Positions 23,028-34,600 of a DNA stretch of 64,000 bases are shown in pieces. The notes under the pieces are model-generated. The model saw only the letters and a list, made by a program, of their open reading frames with translations. It did not search any database and was not told the DNA's origin. Position 1 is the stretch's first letter, and each line of letters begins with the position of its first letter. The DNA lies in NCBI RefSeq assembly GCF_024323335.1, contig NC_066582.1, positions 93,244,944-93,308,943 on the forward strand, read 5' to 3'. Source of the DNA: Lathyrus oleraceus. Lineage: Eukaryota > Streptophyta > Magnoliopsida > Fabales > Fabaceae. Both the position numbers and the translations under genes were made by a program.

Positions 23028-24476
23028 CTATGGATCCCTAGAAGCTCGGGATGCTGGAAGACGAGAAGTGCACAACTTCTTGATCTCTCTCTCATAGGCA
23101 GCCTCCATGTCAGCTTTCTCTTTTGCAAGTCGATCATACTTCCTCTTCCAGAATTTGGATGACTGAGGAAGCAGAGAAGTCCAAGTGTCGTTCGGATCGT
23201 CGATCACTCGGTGCTCGAGAAATTCAATCATAGCATCCTTTTCCTTGAGCTGCTGCAGCAATTCCTCTCTTTCACGGATCCAGGCACGCGAAAGGTCTTC
23301 TTCTCTCAACTCCTCTACACGTTGGGTAGGGAGGGTTGAAGGCCCAGCCACATCCAACAGTGTAGGTCTCGGATGATCATACGGCATCAGGTAGGTGGCA
23401 GCTCTCTGTCTGACCCAAGAAGTGTATGGCTCCAAAGTAATGCAGTTCTTCGGACCCAACTCATTCCTACTCTTCTTATGAATATTGCGCCATGCACGGA
23501 CAAATCTGGCTTTCAGGCCTTGGGGATCTTTACCCTCCTGAAAGAACACACCTTCTAACAGAATGTTATTAGGTTTATCCTTTAGGGGGAACCCAAGCTG
23601 ACGACGTGCAAGAATGGGATTGTAGGTAATCCCACCACATGTACCAAGAAGAGGCACATTCGGGAATTCCCCACAATAATCGATGATCTGGACGGTATCA
23701 TACACGCGATCATACCAGGTGATGTCATCATTGGTGAGAGACATGAGTCTCTGAGACCACCGTAGACATCCTTTGTTCTCCTTGAAAGCAACTGTCTGAG
23801 GCAAGTGCGAAATAAACCACTTGTACAACAGGGGTAAACAGCAGACAATGACTCCTCCATTCTTCATATTCCTCAAATGCATGGAGACATAGGCATCGCC
23901 CAACAAAGTCGGAACTGGATTAAGAACTGAAAAGATCTTAATAGCGTTCATGTCCACAAACTTGTCGAAATTGGGAAATAGCACCAATCCATAGATGAGC
24001 AGCACAAATAGAGCCTCAAAGGCATCCTCACTCATGGCCTTCCCATAGAAGGTAGCTTGGGCAATGAGGAACTCGGAAGGAAAACCCTGAATTCCGCCTT
24101 TGGTAGTCAGATTAGCTCTAATCAAATCTTCATCTATGTGCAACAGACTAGCAATCTCTCGAGCAGATGGAATACTCTCTAGGCCACTGAACGGCGCTTG
24201 ATCCAGAATCGGAATCCCAATAAGATGAGAGTATTCTTCCAAAGTTGGCAACAGCTGGAAGTCTGGAAATAAGAAGCAATGGTAGAGCGGATCATAGAAC
24301 TGAGCTAGAGTACTCATCAACCCTTCGTCAACCTGAGTGGTGAGCAGCGGTAGGAGCTTCCCATAACGAGCTTTGAAACCCAAGGGATCTAATACATACG
24401 ATGTCAGATTCCTTAACTCTTTGACATCAGGCTGTCTGAAGCTGTATTTCTTTGTATGCCTTTTTGGTCTTTCCAT
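23028..24476 (-). CDS. Ogre ORF1 protein (extra ORF upstream of gag, function unknown)
   Basis: The chosen start is the Met at 24476 (MERPKRHTKKYSFRQP), giving 482 residues. A Met at 24581 would add a poorly conserved 35-residue leader. A basic N-terminus is followed by a globular domain with recurring YDPLYHCFLFPDFQLLPTLEEY and VLLIYGLVLFPN motifs, typical of plant transposon-associated ORF1 proteins. A charged, coiled-coil-like C-terminus covers about residues 380-450 (EELREEDLSRAWIREREELL). An ORF upstream of gag is a hallmark of Ogre elements; its role is not known. No catalytic motif or clear signal peptide is visible. Internal hydrophobic runs look like protein core rather than membrane segments. 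Confidence 0.85.
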   Translation of the reverse strand: MERPKRHTKKYSFRQPDVKELRNLTSYVLDPLGFKARYGKLLPLLTTQVDEGLMSTLAQFYDPLYHCFLFPDFQLLPTLEEYSHLIGIPILDQAPFSGLESIPSAREIASLLHIDEDLIRANLTTKGGIQGFPSEFLIAQATFYGKAMSEDAFEALFVLLIYGLVLFPNFDKFVDMNAIKIFSVLNPVPTLLGDAYVSMHLRNMKNGGVIVCCLPLLYKWFISHLPQTVAFKENKGCLRWSQRLMSLTNDDITWYDRVYDTVQIIDYCGEFPNVPLLGTCGGITYNPILARRQLGFPLKDKPNNILLEGVFFQEGKDPQGLKARFVRAWRNIHKKSRNELGPKNCITLEPYTSWVRQRAATYLMPYDHPRPTLLDVAGPSTLPTQRVEELREEDLSRAWIREREELLQQLKEKDAMIEFLEHRVIDDPNDTWTSLLPQSSKFWKRKYDRLAKEKADMEAAYEREIKKLCTSRLPASRASRDP

Positions 24477-25468
24477 GTCTGAAAATTTTGCAAAATAACC
24501 CTTTAAGTTCCTTGAAAATTTTCTCTTTTTGATGATATGGATGCAGATGAATGCATGAATGTATGAATGCAACAAACACACTCAAGGATCAAGCAAGACA
24601 CACCAAACAAAGGTCGTGGGAAAGCTCTATGTATCCCTAATATCAATCATCCATTTTGGTGGATTTAGGTTTTCACCTTATCGACACCCAAGTTCCATTG
24701 ATATTAACGGTACATGAACCGGCTCAAACATCCTTAATATCAACCAGCCGCTTTGATGGATTTTAGGTTTTACACCTGATCCGGGATCCATTGATATTAA
24801 CAATGTTTGAACGACTCAACCACGAATCATGGGTTTGTTGAGAGTCACGAGCATGGAGTCTCGGTTAAGAACCACCCAAAGGGAGTGTACTAGGGTTTAA
24901 ACCTGCCAGACATGTTCTATCAGAGGTTCCCATAATCATCGTTCCATCTTTCGAATATTATCGGAGGAACGAATACTCGTATTCCAAGAATATTCTCAAG
25001 AGAAACTCTTATGAGTGTAGTATCGCGTAACAATCGCATCAGAACTGACATCTGAACGACCTCCGCACTACAGTCCTAAAAAATAGGCCAAGATGGGTTT
25101 GGTAAACTAAGGTCCTTGGCTTCTGCGGCACATGATTGAAAGAATAATGCCTAACCACAAATAACTTGTGTGACATTATTAGTTCAACATGACCTCCACC
25201 AAGTGAATGGACTCGCAAGTCAACTGGCTAAGGAATACTCCACACCAGTCAACAAGACTATGCCATTCTCCTATCCTAGAGTGCACTCGAGTTCGGGTGC
25301 AGAACTCATCTCACAGATCACCAAGGCAAACAGCATTTGTATATCAAGCAATTCACACATTACAATCAATACAGTGATCCCAAATTATACAAGAATATAT
25401 CGAATAACAAATAACAATATAGCACAACAAGGGTGAAAAGTAGGCACTACCGCCAAGGATCTGGTCAT
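24477..25468 (-). other. Ogre 5' leader
   Basis: About 1 kb lies between the PBS and ORF1, without a convincing ORF. It contains an imperfect direct duplication of about 90-96 bp (CCCTAATATCAA... at 24635 and CCTTAATATCAA... at 24732, each ending CCATTGATATTAAC). Long untranslated leaders are usual in this lineage. Confidence 0.6.
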
Positions 25469-25487
25469 GTCCCCAGCAGAGTCGCCA
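25469..25487 (-). promoter_or_regulatory. Ogre primer binding site, complementary to tRNA-Arg
   Basis: On the minus strand TGGCGACTCTGCTGGGGAC starts six bases inside the 5' LTR. The complementary sequence ends in CGCCA like a tRNA 3' end and matches plant tRNA-Arg, the primer reported for Ogre. The same 19-mer occurs at 42652-42670. Confidence 0.88.
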
Positions 25488-25493
25488 CTTTTC

Positions 25494-28400
25494 TGTAGCG
25501 GTGTATTCGTCGCTATATGATTTATCGATTAAATCATAAGCAAAGCATACAATGAAATTTCGAGTCGCCACCGCACTTTTATTTATCCAAAGGACTGGCT
25601 AAAAAGCGAACAAAAGCCTAAGAAGTTTTACACGTAGAAAACTAATAAAAGATCAGAGAGTCTGGGTAAGGGGTAAGTTACGCAATGGGAAGGTGTTAGG
25701 CACCCACTACGTCCTAGGTACTCCTAGGGAGCCCTTTTCACACTTGTTGTAAAAAATTGTTATTTGTTATGGCATAAAGATTGTGCAAACATGATTGGGA
25801 TGATGAGAAAAGAATATACAAGTTAGTTATTTTTGTGTTTGAACGGATGAACCCGTTGCCTACGTACCTTCCATCAAAGGTAAGGATCAAAACGCCGTAG
25901 TTCGGCTAAAAGATTTCCAAAAGTTGGTGGATTTAATTTTAAACACAAGCACTGAGGCTTTTCATTATCAATGGGAGAACGCTCGACCAAGAACAACATC
26001 CACCATGTGAGGATAGCTTCGACGCACTAGAGGGGTTAACCCTGTTTTCAGTACGGAAGTCTTACTGTCGACTCACTAAAGATAAGGTGAGGTTTACATC
26101 AACCACAATGATAATTGAAACCTATGGCTAATGCATGAAAAGATTAATGGACAAAGCCAAAACAAGTGAATGAGTGAAGTTAATTGATTGTGATTATGAA
26201 AGTGAAGTCAAAGTATGATTAAGATTGATTCAAAGAAGTATTATGAAATGGAGTTTGAAAAAAAAGTCAAGGACTTGAGTCCAGGTTTTTAGTTTGGAAA
26301 ACATGAAGATGTTTGTACAACATCTATGTCAAATTTGAATTCAAAGTGTGAAAAGGTTTAGGACACAATGAGAGATGAATGGATGAAGATGGAAAGTAAA
26401 ACTTCTCAGGAGGTTCACTTCTTGAAATCATATGGAGGATGATTCAAGTGTGTCCCTTGGAATGGAAAATAAGTAATGATAAAATAAACAAACAAATGAT
26501 ACCGGATGCCACTCAATGGTCTTACTCCAATCTCACAAACAAAGCGGATATCGGATACCAATGGCTGGTTTTACACCAATCTCCTAAAACAGAAATGGAT
26601 ATCAGAGGCCACTCAATGGTCTTACACTAATCTCCTCAAAAGGAAAAAACAGAATGAAATATGGAAATCAACTGCCAATCTATCTGGACTTAGGTTAACT
26701 CCACACATGATCATAGGAAAGCAAATTCCAACTTGTGGGACTTACAATTGCATCCTCTCATAAACAAAGAAAGCAAAAACAGGTATGTCAGATGCCAATT
26801 TGTCTGGGCTTACTCTGACATACGCAATATGATCCTAGGAAAACAAATGCCAACTTGTGGGACTTACAATTGTATCCTCACATACAAACAATGCAACAAG
26901 CAAAGGTAAGAGGAGTGGCCAATGTGATGGTCTTATACTCACTTCCATATCATAGGAACAAACGCCAAAGCAATGGACTTACAATTGTCCTCAATGGGTA
27001 AACGACAATGATGATGTCATACAGACAAAGGAGATGATCATGCATTAATGGCAGTTGATGATGATAAATGCATAACATACAAACAAACAGGTGCACATGA
27101 AACAATCAATCAATCAATGAGAATCAAACAGCACACTCTATAGCCAAACAAGGGGCTCACACAAGAGGGTTTGACTATGAAAGTCCACTGTAATAGGTAA
27201 ATGTCGCTCTTAACCTTGCCATTGAGAGGCTAAGGTGAAGCAGATGAAAGGAGAAGAGGGGTGTGCCTCATTGCTTCTATCTCTGGTCAGAGAGAGCATC
27301 AAATAATAGAAAGTGGGGGAGTTCAGAAAGATGGAACTCTCTCCCCATTATTGACTCGATAGATCTTGGGTTTTTATCTCAATGCTTCAACCATGAAATG
27401 GGAGCAAGGAGAAGACTCACTGAATAGTAGGGGATAGGTTGCTTATCCCTTTGATCTACCAATTGTCTTACTTGAAGGACTATTCCTGCTTGGGACAATT
27501 TTAAACACACACAAGCATGGCCTCTTAAGGAGGACTTCAGACAGTTTGCCCGGCCAAATAACGGGCCGGGTCTCCAGACTACATGAAGTAAAAGAGATTA
27601 TACCTCAAGCAAGTTGCTAAAAAGCAAAGCAAAGCAAGTTCAGAGAACTTAAGCAACTAAGGGTACCTGAAAGAGTCAAACTAATCAGTAAAGATTTCAC
27701 AAGTCAAAGCAAAAGGAATTGAATCCACAGACCAAACAGATGATCAATTGTGCAAAGCACAAGACTCAAACACATGAGTCAAACCTACAAAACAAAAGTT
27801 AGCATATGATATGTAACCACACTCAATCACATTTGTATGATCTTTGAAGCATTGGTGCTTAACCTGAAACAATGAGCTCAAACATAAGCCAGGAGACCCC
27901 TAGGACAAGCCTAGGGTCAAAGACAAATAAAAAAAGTCAAAACAGCAAAGGAAAATCAACCATAATCAAGTTCAAACATTTAAGAAGCAAGCACAATTGG
28001 ATTCAAACTCATATCATGCATCATTATCATTTTATAGACCAAAGAAGGCAAGGCATGGCAAATGAAAGCACACAAAAGGTCAACAGCAAGACCAAGCTCA
28101 AACTCAAACATAAACATTTCCAAAAATTAAGAAATAATTCATACTCAATCACAATCCATAACATAGCATGCATATGAAATTTCAGCTCAATTGGATCATG
28201 GGAAGATAGTCAAATAAAATCAGGAAGTCAAACAAGTTTCAAGTAAGCACAAAGAAGGTCAACAATCATGGGTCAACTTCAAAAAATCATAACAAAATGA
28301 AAACAGATGAGACATGGATGGGATTAACACCACTGCAAAGCTCAAGATGTCTAGTATGCACATATGAACTTTCATGATCATACAATAAGATATGAGAATT

Positions 28401-31349
28401 TCACAAAGGATTTGGCAAGATGTGTCACATAAAGTCAACAATTGACTAGGCAGGGAAGAAAAATCTCAAACAAATGGAAAACAGTTCAAATAAATCCCAG
28501 AAAAATCACACATAAACTAGACATATGAGAGAAGGCTTATGGAAAAAATTGGATCATTTGGAGGTCAGGAAGTATGTCATTAAAATTCATGAAAATGCAC
28601 ATCATTGGTGTGACACAAGTTGTCACACCCTACTTCAAAAAATCATATCACACAATCCACAAATGAGAAATCCACAAACTTTATACTAAAATAAACATGA
28701 ATGTGTGTAGAATGACCACAAAAAATTTCAGATCAGAAGGATGCAACATGATCATTTCACAAAAGGATTGGCAACATGTATCATTTTTGGTCACATAATA
28801 CAAACCCTAAGGCCATTTAAAAACCAATGATCCAAAAAATCTGGAAAAATAATGATAAAAAACTAGACAATTTCATGATCATGATGCAAAAAATTTCAAG
28901 ATTTTTGGATGTGAAATGAGTGAATTGTGAATTATTTAAGATGGTGAACAAATTGGAAGAACATGGACAAAATCACATGAATAAGCAAAGTCAACCGCGT
29001 TGACCAGTGGCACGGTCGTAATTCTGGCCATCACTTATCTAAACGACAGCGTTTAGGGAGGCAGAACGAAATGTTCTGATTGGTGGCCTCCCAATGAAAC
29101 AGTAACTCGGCCAATCAAGTTGAAATTCTGGAAAAAGATGGCTTCTAGGGTTTCTAACAGCAACTCAATATTCACCTTCATGGTTCATTATCACCAAACA
29201 CGAAATTCAACAGCATCACACAAAAAAAACATGGCATTGGTATAGTGAACTTCATGCCACATCATGCAACAAAACAACACAGCTCAATGCAAACTTCTGG
29301 ATAAATCTAGGGTTTAAGCTACAGGGTTTAGCAGTAGCAGGGCAGCATCATCTTTTTGCATACATCATGAACAACAATCAAACCTAGTTTCACAAGCATC
29401 ATGGCAAATAACAATCATGCAACCTTAAACAACAAAGAACCAGACACGATTCAAAGGAAATCTGGAAAAAGTCCGAGGGTTTCAACAGCATGTCTTCATC
29501 TTCAACAACTAACCATGAAAATCAATGTGCCCAGAAATCAAGGATGTGTATACCACTCGAACCAATGAAGCAAGCACAATCATATTCTAAGCATGGTTTG
29601 TAGTAAATCAACATCATCCAAGCAAATCGATGGAAAACAAGTTTGAACATAAAAATGTAAATTCAGATTTATCACAGCATAGTTAACCATTTAACATGAT
29701 ACAAGTTTCACAAGACTCAGCAAGGTAGGAACTACACATGGCATAGCATGGATTTGAAAAATAAAGGATTCGAAAATTTACCAATATGAAGAGCAGAGGA
29801 AGATTCAGCAATTGTTTGGTCTGTATGAGCTTGAACAGATGCGTGTTATGCTCCCAAAGGTTGAAAGATGAAGGAAGATTAGCTCAGCATCCTTTGTAAG
29901 AGGTGGAATCAAGTTCTGCCATGGATGGTTGGTATTGAAGAACAGTCGTGTAAACCCTCTTCCAGTTGTGAAATGGCGATGGGAATGAGCTTGAAATGAT
30001 GTTTGGATGGTGAGTGAACAATGGCTTGCTCGAGTGTTTGGAGAATTTGGCCAAAAGAATGCAATGTGCAAAAATGCAAGAAGGAGAGAAGAAGGAATTT
30101 CTGTTGTATGGCTGCTACTAGGGTTTTTTCAATCTGCAGAAAATGTGATATATATCACCTGTTTAAGCCTTGCTAATCATGAGTTAATCCCACTTTGCTT
30201 AAATGAACCAAAATGCATATTTGCTAATTGTGAACCAAAGGTACATATGGAGGTATGGTCTGCACGAAATGGGCCTTGGAACAAGTCTCAAATGTCAATT
30301 AAAACAGGTTCCCAATAGCCAATTATGCTGAAATGGTTTAATTCAAAAAGTCAACCATTGGTCAAACTTGAATTTTAATGAAACAAGTCAAAAAAAATGC
30401 CATTTTGATTGGCAAGGTTTTGGTGCATGATGAATGAATTTTTGGAAAGAGGGGATTAAATGGAGTTTGTAGGAAAAAACCCCATCAAATTTGGCCAAAG
30501 GAATCATGAGATATGGCCATTTGATGTTCATGAAAATGTGAAAATGATTTGACCATATCTTGCAAACCATTCATGGGATTTGAGAGTTCTTGGACTTTTT
30601 GAAAATGGGAGAACAATATCTTCAACTTTCATGTTGGACAAAAATTCACTTGAAGCTTGTATCATAATGCAAGTTGAGGATCAAGAAGTTTCCATTTTTG
30701 GCAGTTAAAATTACAGGTCCAGTTTCTATTTTGGGAAATTTCTGATTTTGCTTCAAATTCTTCCGTGATGAGGTTTGGCATGATATATGAGGCTTGTGTG
30801 AGCATGAATGAACTCCTTCAAATCAATTCCATCCATCAAATCACTGATTAAATCCACAGTTGACCAAGTTTGACTTTTCTAGGGTTTTGCTTGACTGAAG
30901 CACCTTCTGATGAATTCCAAACCCTAATTCCTTGATATCTTGATTCCAAATGATGTCTCAAGATATATGAACCTTTGATGATTGATCATGGTGCCCAAAT
31001 TCTGCAAGAATGGCCACCATCCACTGCAAATGACTGACTTTGACTTTCTAGGGTTTCTGACTGACTGTGCATGAACTGATGACTTCTGAACATCCAACCC
31101 TTGACTTAAACACTTCAAATGGACCTCCAAGTCATGTGAACTTGTTGGACAAACCCTAGGGCCTTGGCTCCTTGAGAAACACCCTTGCTTGATTGGTTGA
31201 CTGATCTCCTGATCAGTTTGACCTAATTCTTGACTTGCTTGCTCTTGAGGCAACTGTGGACAATGCAATGCTATGCAATGGATCATGATATGCTATGACC
31301 TAATATGAGATGGTATGTACAATGATAGGTGCAAATTTGAGGTGTTACA
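25494..31349 (-). repeat. Ogre 5' LTR
   Basis: 5,856 bp, pair of 6828-12684, with TG...CA ends on both strands. The minus-strand start TGTAACACCTCAAATTTG resembles the starts of elements D and E and of the solo LTRs here (TGTAGCACCTCAAA), so all belong to related Tat-lineage families. No coding sequence is credible. Confidence 0.95.
30148..30155 (-). promoter_or_regulatory. Putative TATA box of Ogre 5' LTR
   Basis: The AT run ATATATAT is followed downstream on the minus strand by CACATTTTCTGCAG. It lies at the equivalent position to clearer TATA boxes in the other LTRs (45286-45293, 56551-56560). The transcription start is not located. Confidence 0.4.
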
Positions 31350-31354
31350 ACTGT
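31350..31354. repeat. Right target-site duplication of the Ogre element (ACTGT)
   Basis: Exact match to 6823-6827, directly after the LTR end TTACA. Confidence 0.95.
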
Positions 31355-31636
31355 GAGCTAGAAAAGTTCAAAGCAAGATACAGTTGCTGATTCTATAACC
31401 GAGGCCGAGTATGTTGCTTCCTTAAGTGCAGCGAAGGAAACTGTTTGGATCAATAAGTTCATTAGTGAACTTGGCATAGTCCCTAGCATTGTGGATCCCA
31501 TTTGTCTCTATTATGATAACAATGGTGCTATCGCACAAGCTAAGGAGCCTAGATCTCACCAACAATCCAAACAGATACTTAGGCATTATCACCTCATTCG
31601 AGAGATAAAAGATAGAGGATATGTGAAAATATGTAG
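31355..31636 (+). pseudogene. Copia RNase H fragment between two LTR-element insertions
   Basis: Continues the copia frame from 6822. A nonsense TAG sits near 31359-31361 where a Trp is normally found. The RNase H segment TEAEYVASLSAAKE, the VDPICLYYDNNGAIAQAKEP motif and the HYHLIREI motif follow. The N-terminal catalytic Asp is missing because of the upstream deletion. The solo LTR at 31642 ends the fragment. Confidence 0.88.
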
Positions 31637-31641
31637 AGTAC
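31637..31641. repeat. Left target-site duplication of solo LTR (AGTAC)
   Basis: Exact match to 37073-37077. Confidence 0.93.
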
Positions 31642-34600
31642 TGTAGCGGTGTATTCGTCGCTATATGATTTATTGATTAAACCATAAGCAAAGTATACAA
31701 TGAATCGAGTCGCCACCGCACTTTTATTTATCCTAAGGACTAGTTAAAAAGCGAACAAAAACCTAAGAAGTTTTACACATAGAAAACCAATAAAAGATCA
31801 GAGAATTTGGGTAAGGGGTAAATTACGCAATGGGAAGGTGTTAGGCACCCATCACGTCCTAGGTACTCCTAGGGAGCCCTTTTCACACTTGTTGTATAAA
31901 AAATGTTTGTTTGTTTTGACATATTGTGCAAACATGAATGGGATGATGAGAAAAGAATGTACAAGTTAGTTATTTTTGTGTTTGAACGGATGAACCCGTT
32001 GCCTACGTACCTTCCATCAAAGGTAAGGATCAAAACGTCGTAGTTCGGCTAAAAGATTTCCAAAAGTTAGTGAATTCAATTTTAAAACACAAGCACTAAG
32101 GCTTTTCATTACCAATGGGAGAAAACTCAACCAACATCAACAATCCACCATGCGAGGACGGCTTCAACATACTAGTGAGGGGTTAACCCTATAATAAGTA
32201 TGGAAGACTTACAATCAACTCACTAAGGATAAGGTAAGATTTACATCAACCACTATGGTAATTAAAACCTACGGCTAATGTATGAAAACATATTAACAAT
32301 GGACAAAGCCAAAACAATTGAATGTGTGAGGTTAATTGATTATGATTATTCACAAAATATGGTCAAGGTATGATTAAGATTGATTCAAAGAAGTGTTATG
32401 AAAAGTGAAGTTTGAAAAGTCAAGGACTTAGGGTCCAAATTTCTAATTTGAAAAGGTATGAGAATGTTTGCACAACAAGTCAAGGTTTTTGAAATCAAAG
32501 TGTGAAAAGGTTTAGGACCAAGAAGGTATGGATGATGGAATGTAAAACTTCTTAGAAAGGTTCACCTCTTGAAATCATATAGAAGATGATTCAAGTGTGT
32601 CCTTAGGAATAGGCAACAATGCAAGTAAAAAATAAAAGCAAGGTGATACCGGATGCCATCAATGGTCTTATACCAATCTCACAAACAAAAGCGGATATCG
32701 GATACCAATAAATGGGTTTACACCAATCTCCTAAAACAAAACAATGATACTGGAAGCCAATAATGGTCTTATACCAATCTCACAAAGCAAAAGCGGATAT
32801 CGGATACCAATAAATGGATTTACACCAATCTCCTAAAGGAAAACAAAACTTGGACGTCAGATGCCAATCTATCTGGACTTATACCAACCTCCAAAGGATG
32901 ATCATAGGAATACAAGGGCTAACAACATGGACTTATACTTGCATCCTCACATACAACAAACAAACAAGAAGCACAAGGCTAAGAGGATATGAGTGACCAA
33001 ATGAAATGGTCTTACACTCTATCCCTTCCAAATCATAGGAACAATGGCCAAAGAACATGGTCTTACAATTGTCCTCAATGGGCAAACACAAATGTGTCAC
33101 AAAAAATGAAAGGATGATCATGCCATAATGAACAATCAATGATGATGAATGCACAAAGGTATGCAAGCAAACATGTACATATGAAGCAATCAATCAAACA
33201 AACATTTAGCACACTCTATAACCAAACAATTAGGCTCAATCAAAGGGGTTAGACTTAAAAGTCCACTGGAGTAGGGTAAATGGTGCTCTTAACCTTGACA
33301 TTGAGAGCCAAGGTGAAACAGATGAAAGGATATGAGGGGTGTGCCTCATCACTCTTATCCCTGGTCAGGGAGAGCATTGAATATCAGAAGGTGTGGGAGT
33401 TCAGAAAGATGGAACTCTCTCCACAAGTTAGACTCGATGGATCTTGGGTTTTTACTCTCTATGCATCAACACATGTGGTGTGAGCAAGGTGAGTGACTCA
33501 CAGAATAGTAGGAGATAGGCTACATATCTCTTTTATCTACCAATTGCCTCATATGAGGTCTTTACCTGCTTGGGGACAAAGTTAAACAATCACAAACATT
33601 GCCTCTTAAGGAAGACTTCAGACAGTTGTCTGGCTAAATAACAAGCCAGGTCTTCCAGACTACATGGAGACAATAGAGTCTACCTCAATGCTTAAGCAAA
33701 GAAAAGCAATAGCAAGTTCTCAAAGGAACTAAAGCGACTATGGTACTTGAAATCAATCAAATATAATCAGTATCCCAATCACAAAGTCAAAACAGACAAG
33801 GTAATGAACCAACAGATAACACAATTATTCACATGTGCAAAGCACGAAGCTCAAGTGAGCCAACCATCCTACAAAATAAACAAGTTAGTTCACAATAATC
33901 ACATAAACCAACATCAATCAACTTGAATTGATCTCCCTAAAGCATTTGCTTCTTAACCTGAAAAGTCAAACTCAAACATGAGAAATAAGACCACTAGGAC
34001 AAGCCTAGGGTCAAAAGGAGGGGAAAAATTCAAAACAGCAAGTAAAAATTAACCAAAACCAAGATTTTATCAAATAAGAACAAAGTCTAATTGGTCCCAT
34101 GCCAAAACTATACACCAAATCCATTTCATACACAAAACATGTCAAACTATATATTTTGGAATCACATTGGAGCAAACAGAATGATCACAATCAAACCAAT
34201 ATCAAAATAGCTCAATAAATTCCAGAAAAATTCAAGCTTAAACAGGACACATTCAATGAGTTGCATATCAAATTTCATGGCATTTGGATAATGGGAACCA
34301 AGTCAATGAAAATCAACAAGTCAAAGCATATAGAAACAAGCTCATACATGGTATCAAGTTGAGCATCAACTTCAATCAAGTTTAAAATAGTGAGGACAAA
34401 TGATAAATGAGTCACTCCAAAGCCAAAATGAATTTAAACATGTTAAGAACCAATCCATAAAATTTCAGCTTCATATGATAAGATATGAGAATTTCACAAG
34501 CTATGTAAGATGATCACTCAAGAAAAAACCAAAAAAGACTAAACAGCAAACAAAAATATCAATCAAATAGTAAATTGATCAACAAATCCTACAAAAAATC

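Larger units (their letters stand above)
6828..31349 (-). mobile_element. Complete Ogre-like Ty3/gypsy (Tat lineage) retrotransposon, 24.5 kb
   Basis: The element has terminal 5.86-kb direct LTRs (6828-12684 and 25494-31349) with TGTAGC...TTACA ends on the plus strand, perfect ACTGT TSDs, a tRNA-Arg PBS and minus-strand genes in the order ORF1, gag, protease, (intron), RT-RNaseH-aRNaseH-integrase. A 3-kb 3' region rich in tandem repeats follows. The extra 5' ORF, the intron and the very large LTRs fit the published description of legume Ogre elements. The two LTRs differ at about two dozen sites counted by eye (about 0.4%) plus one 1-bp indel, so the insertion is recent. Most frames are intact; the one lesion seen is the TAG at 21560-21562. 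Confidence 0.95.
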
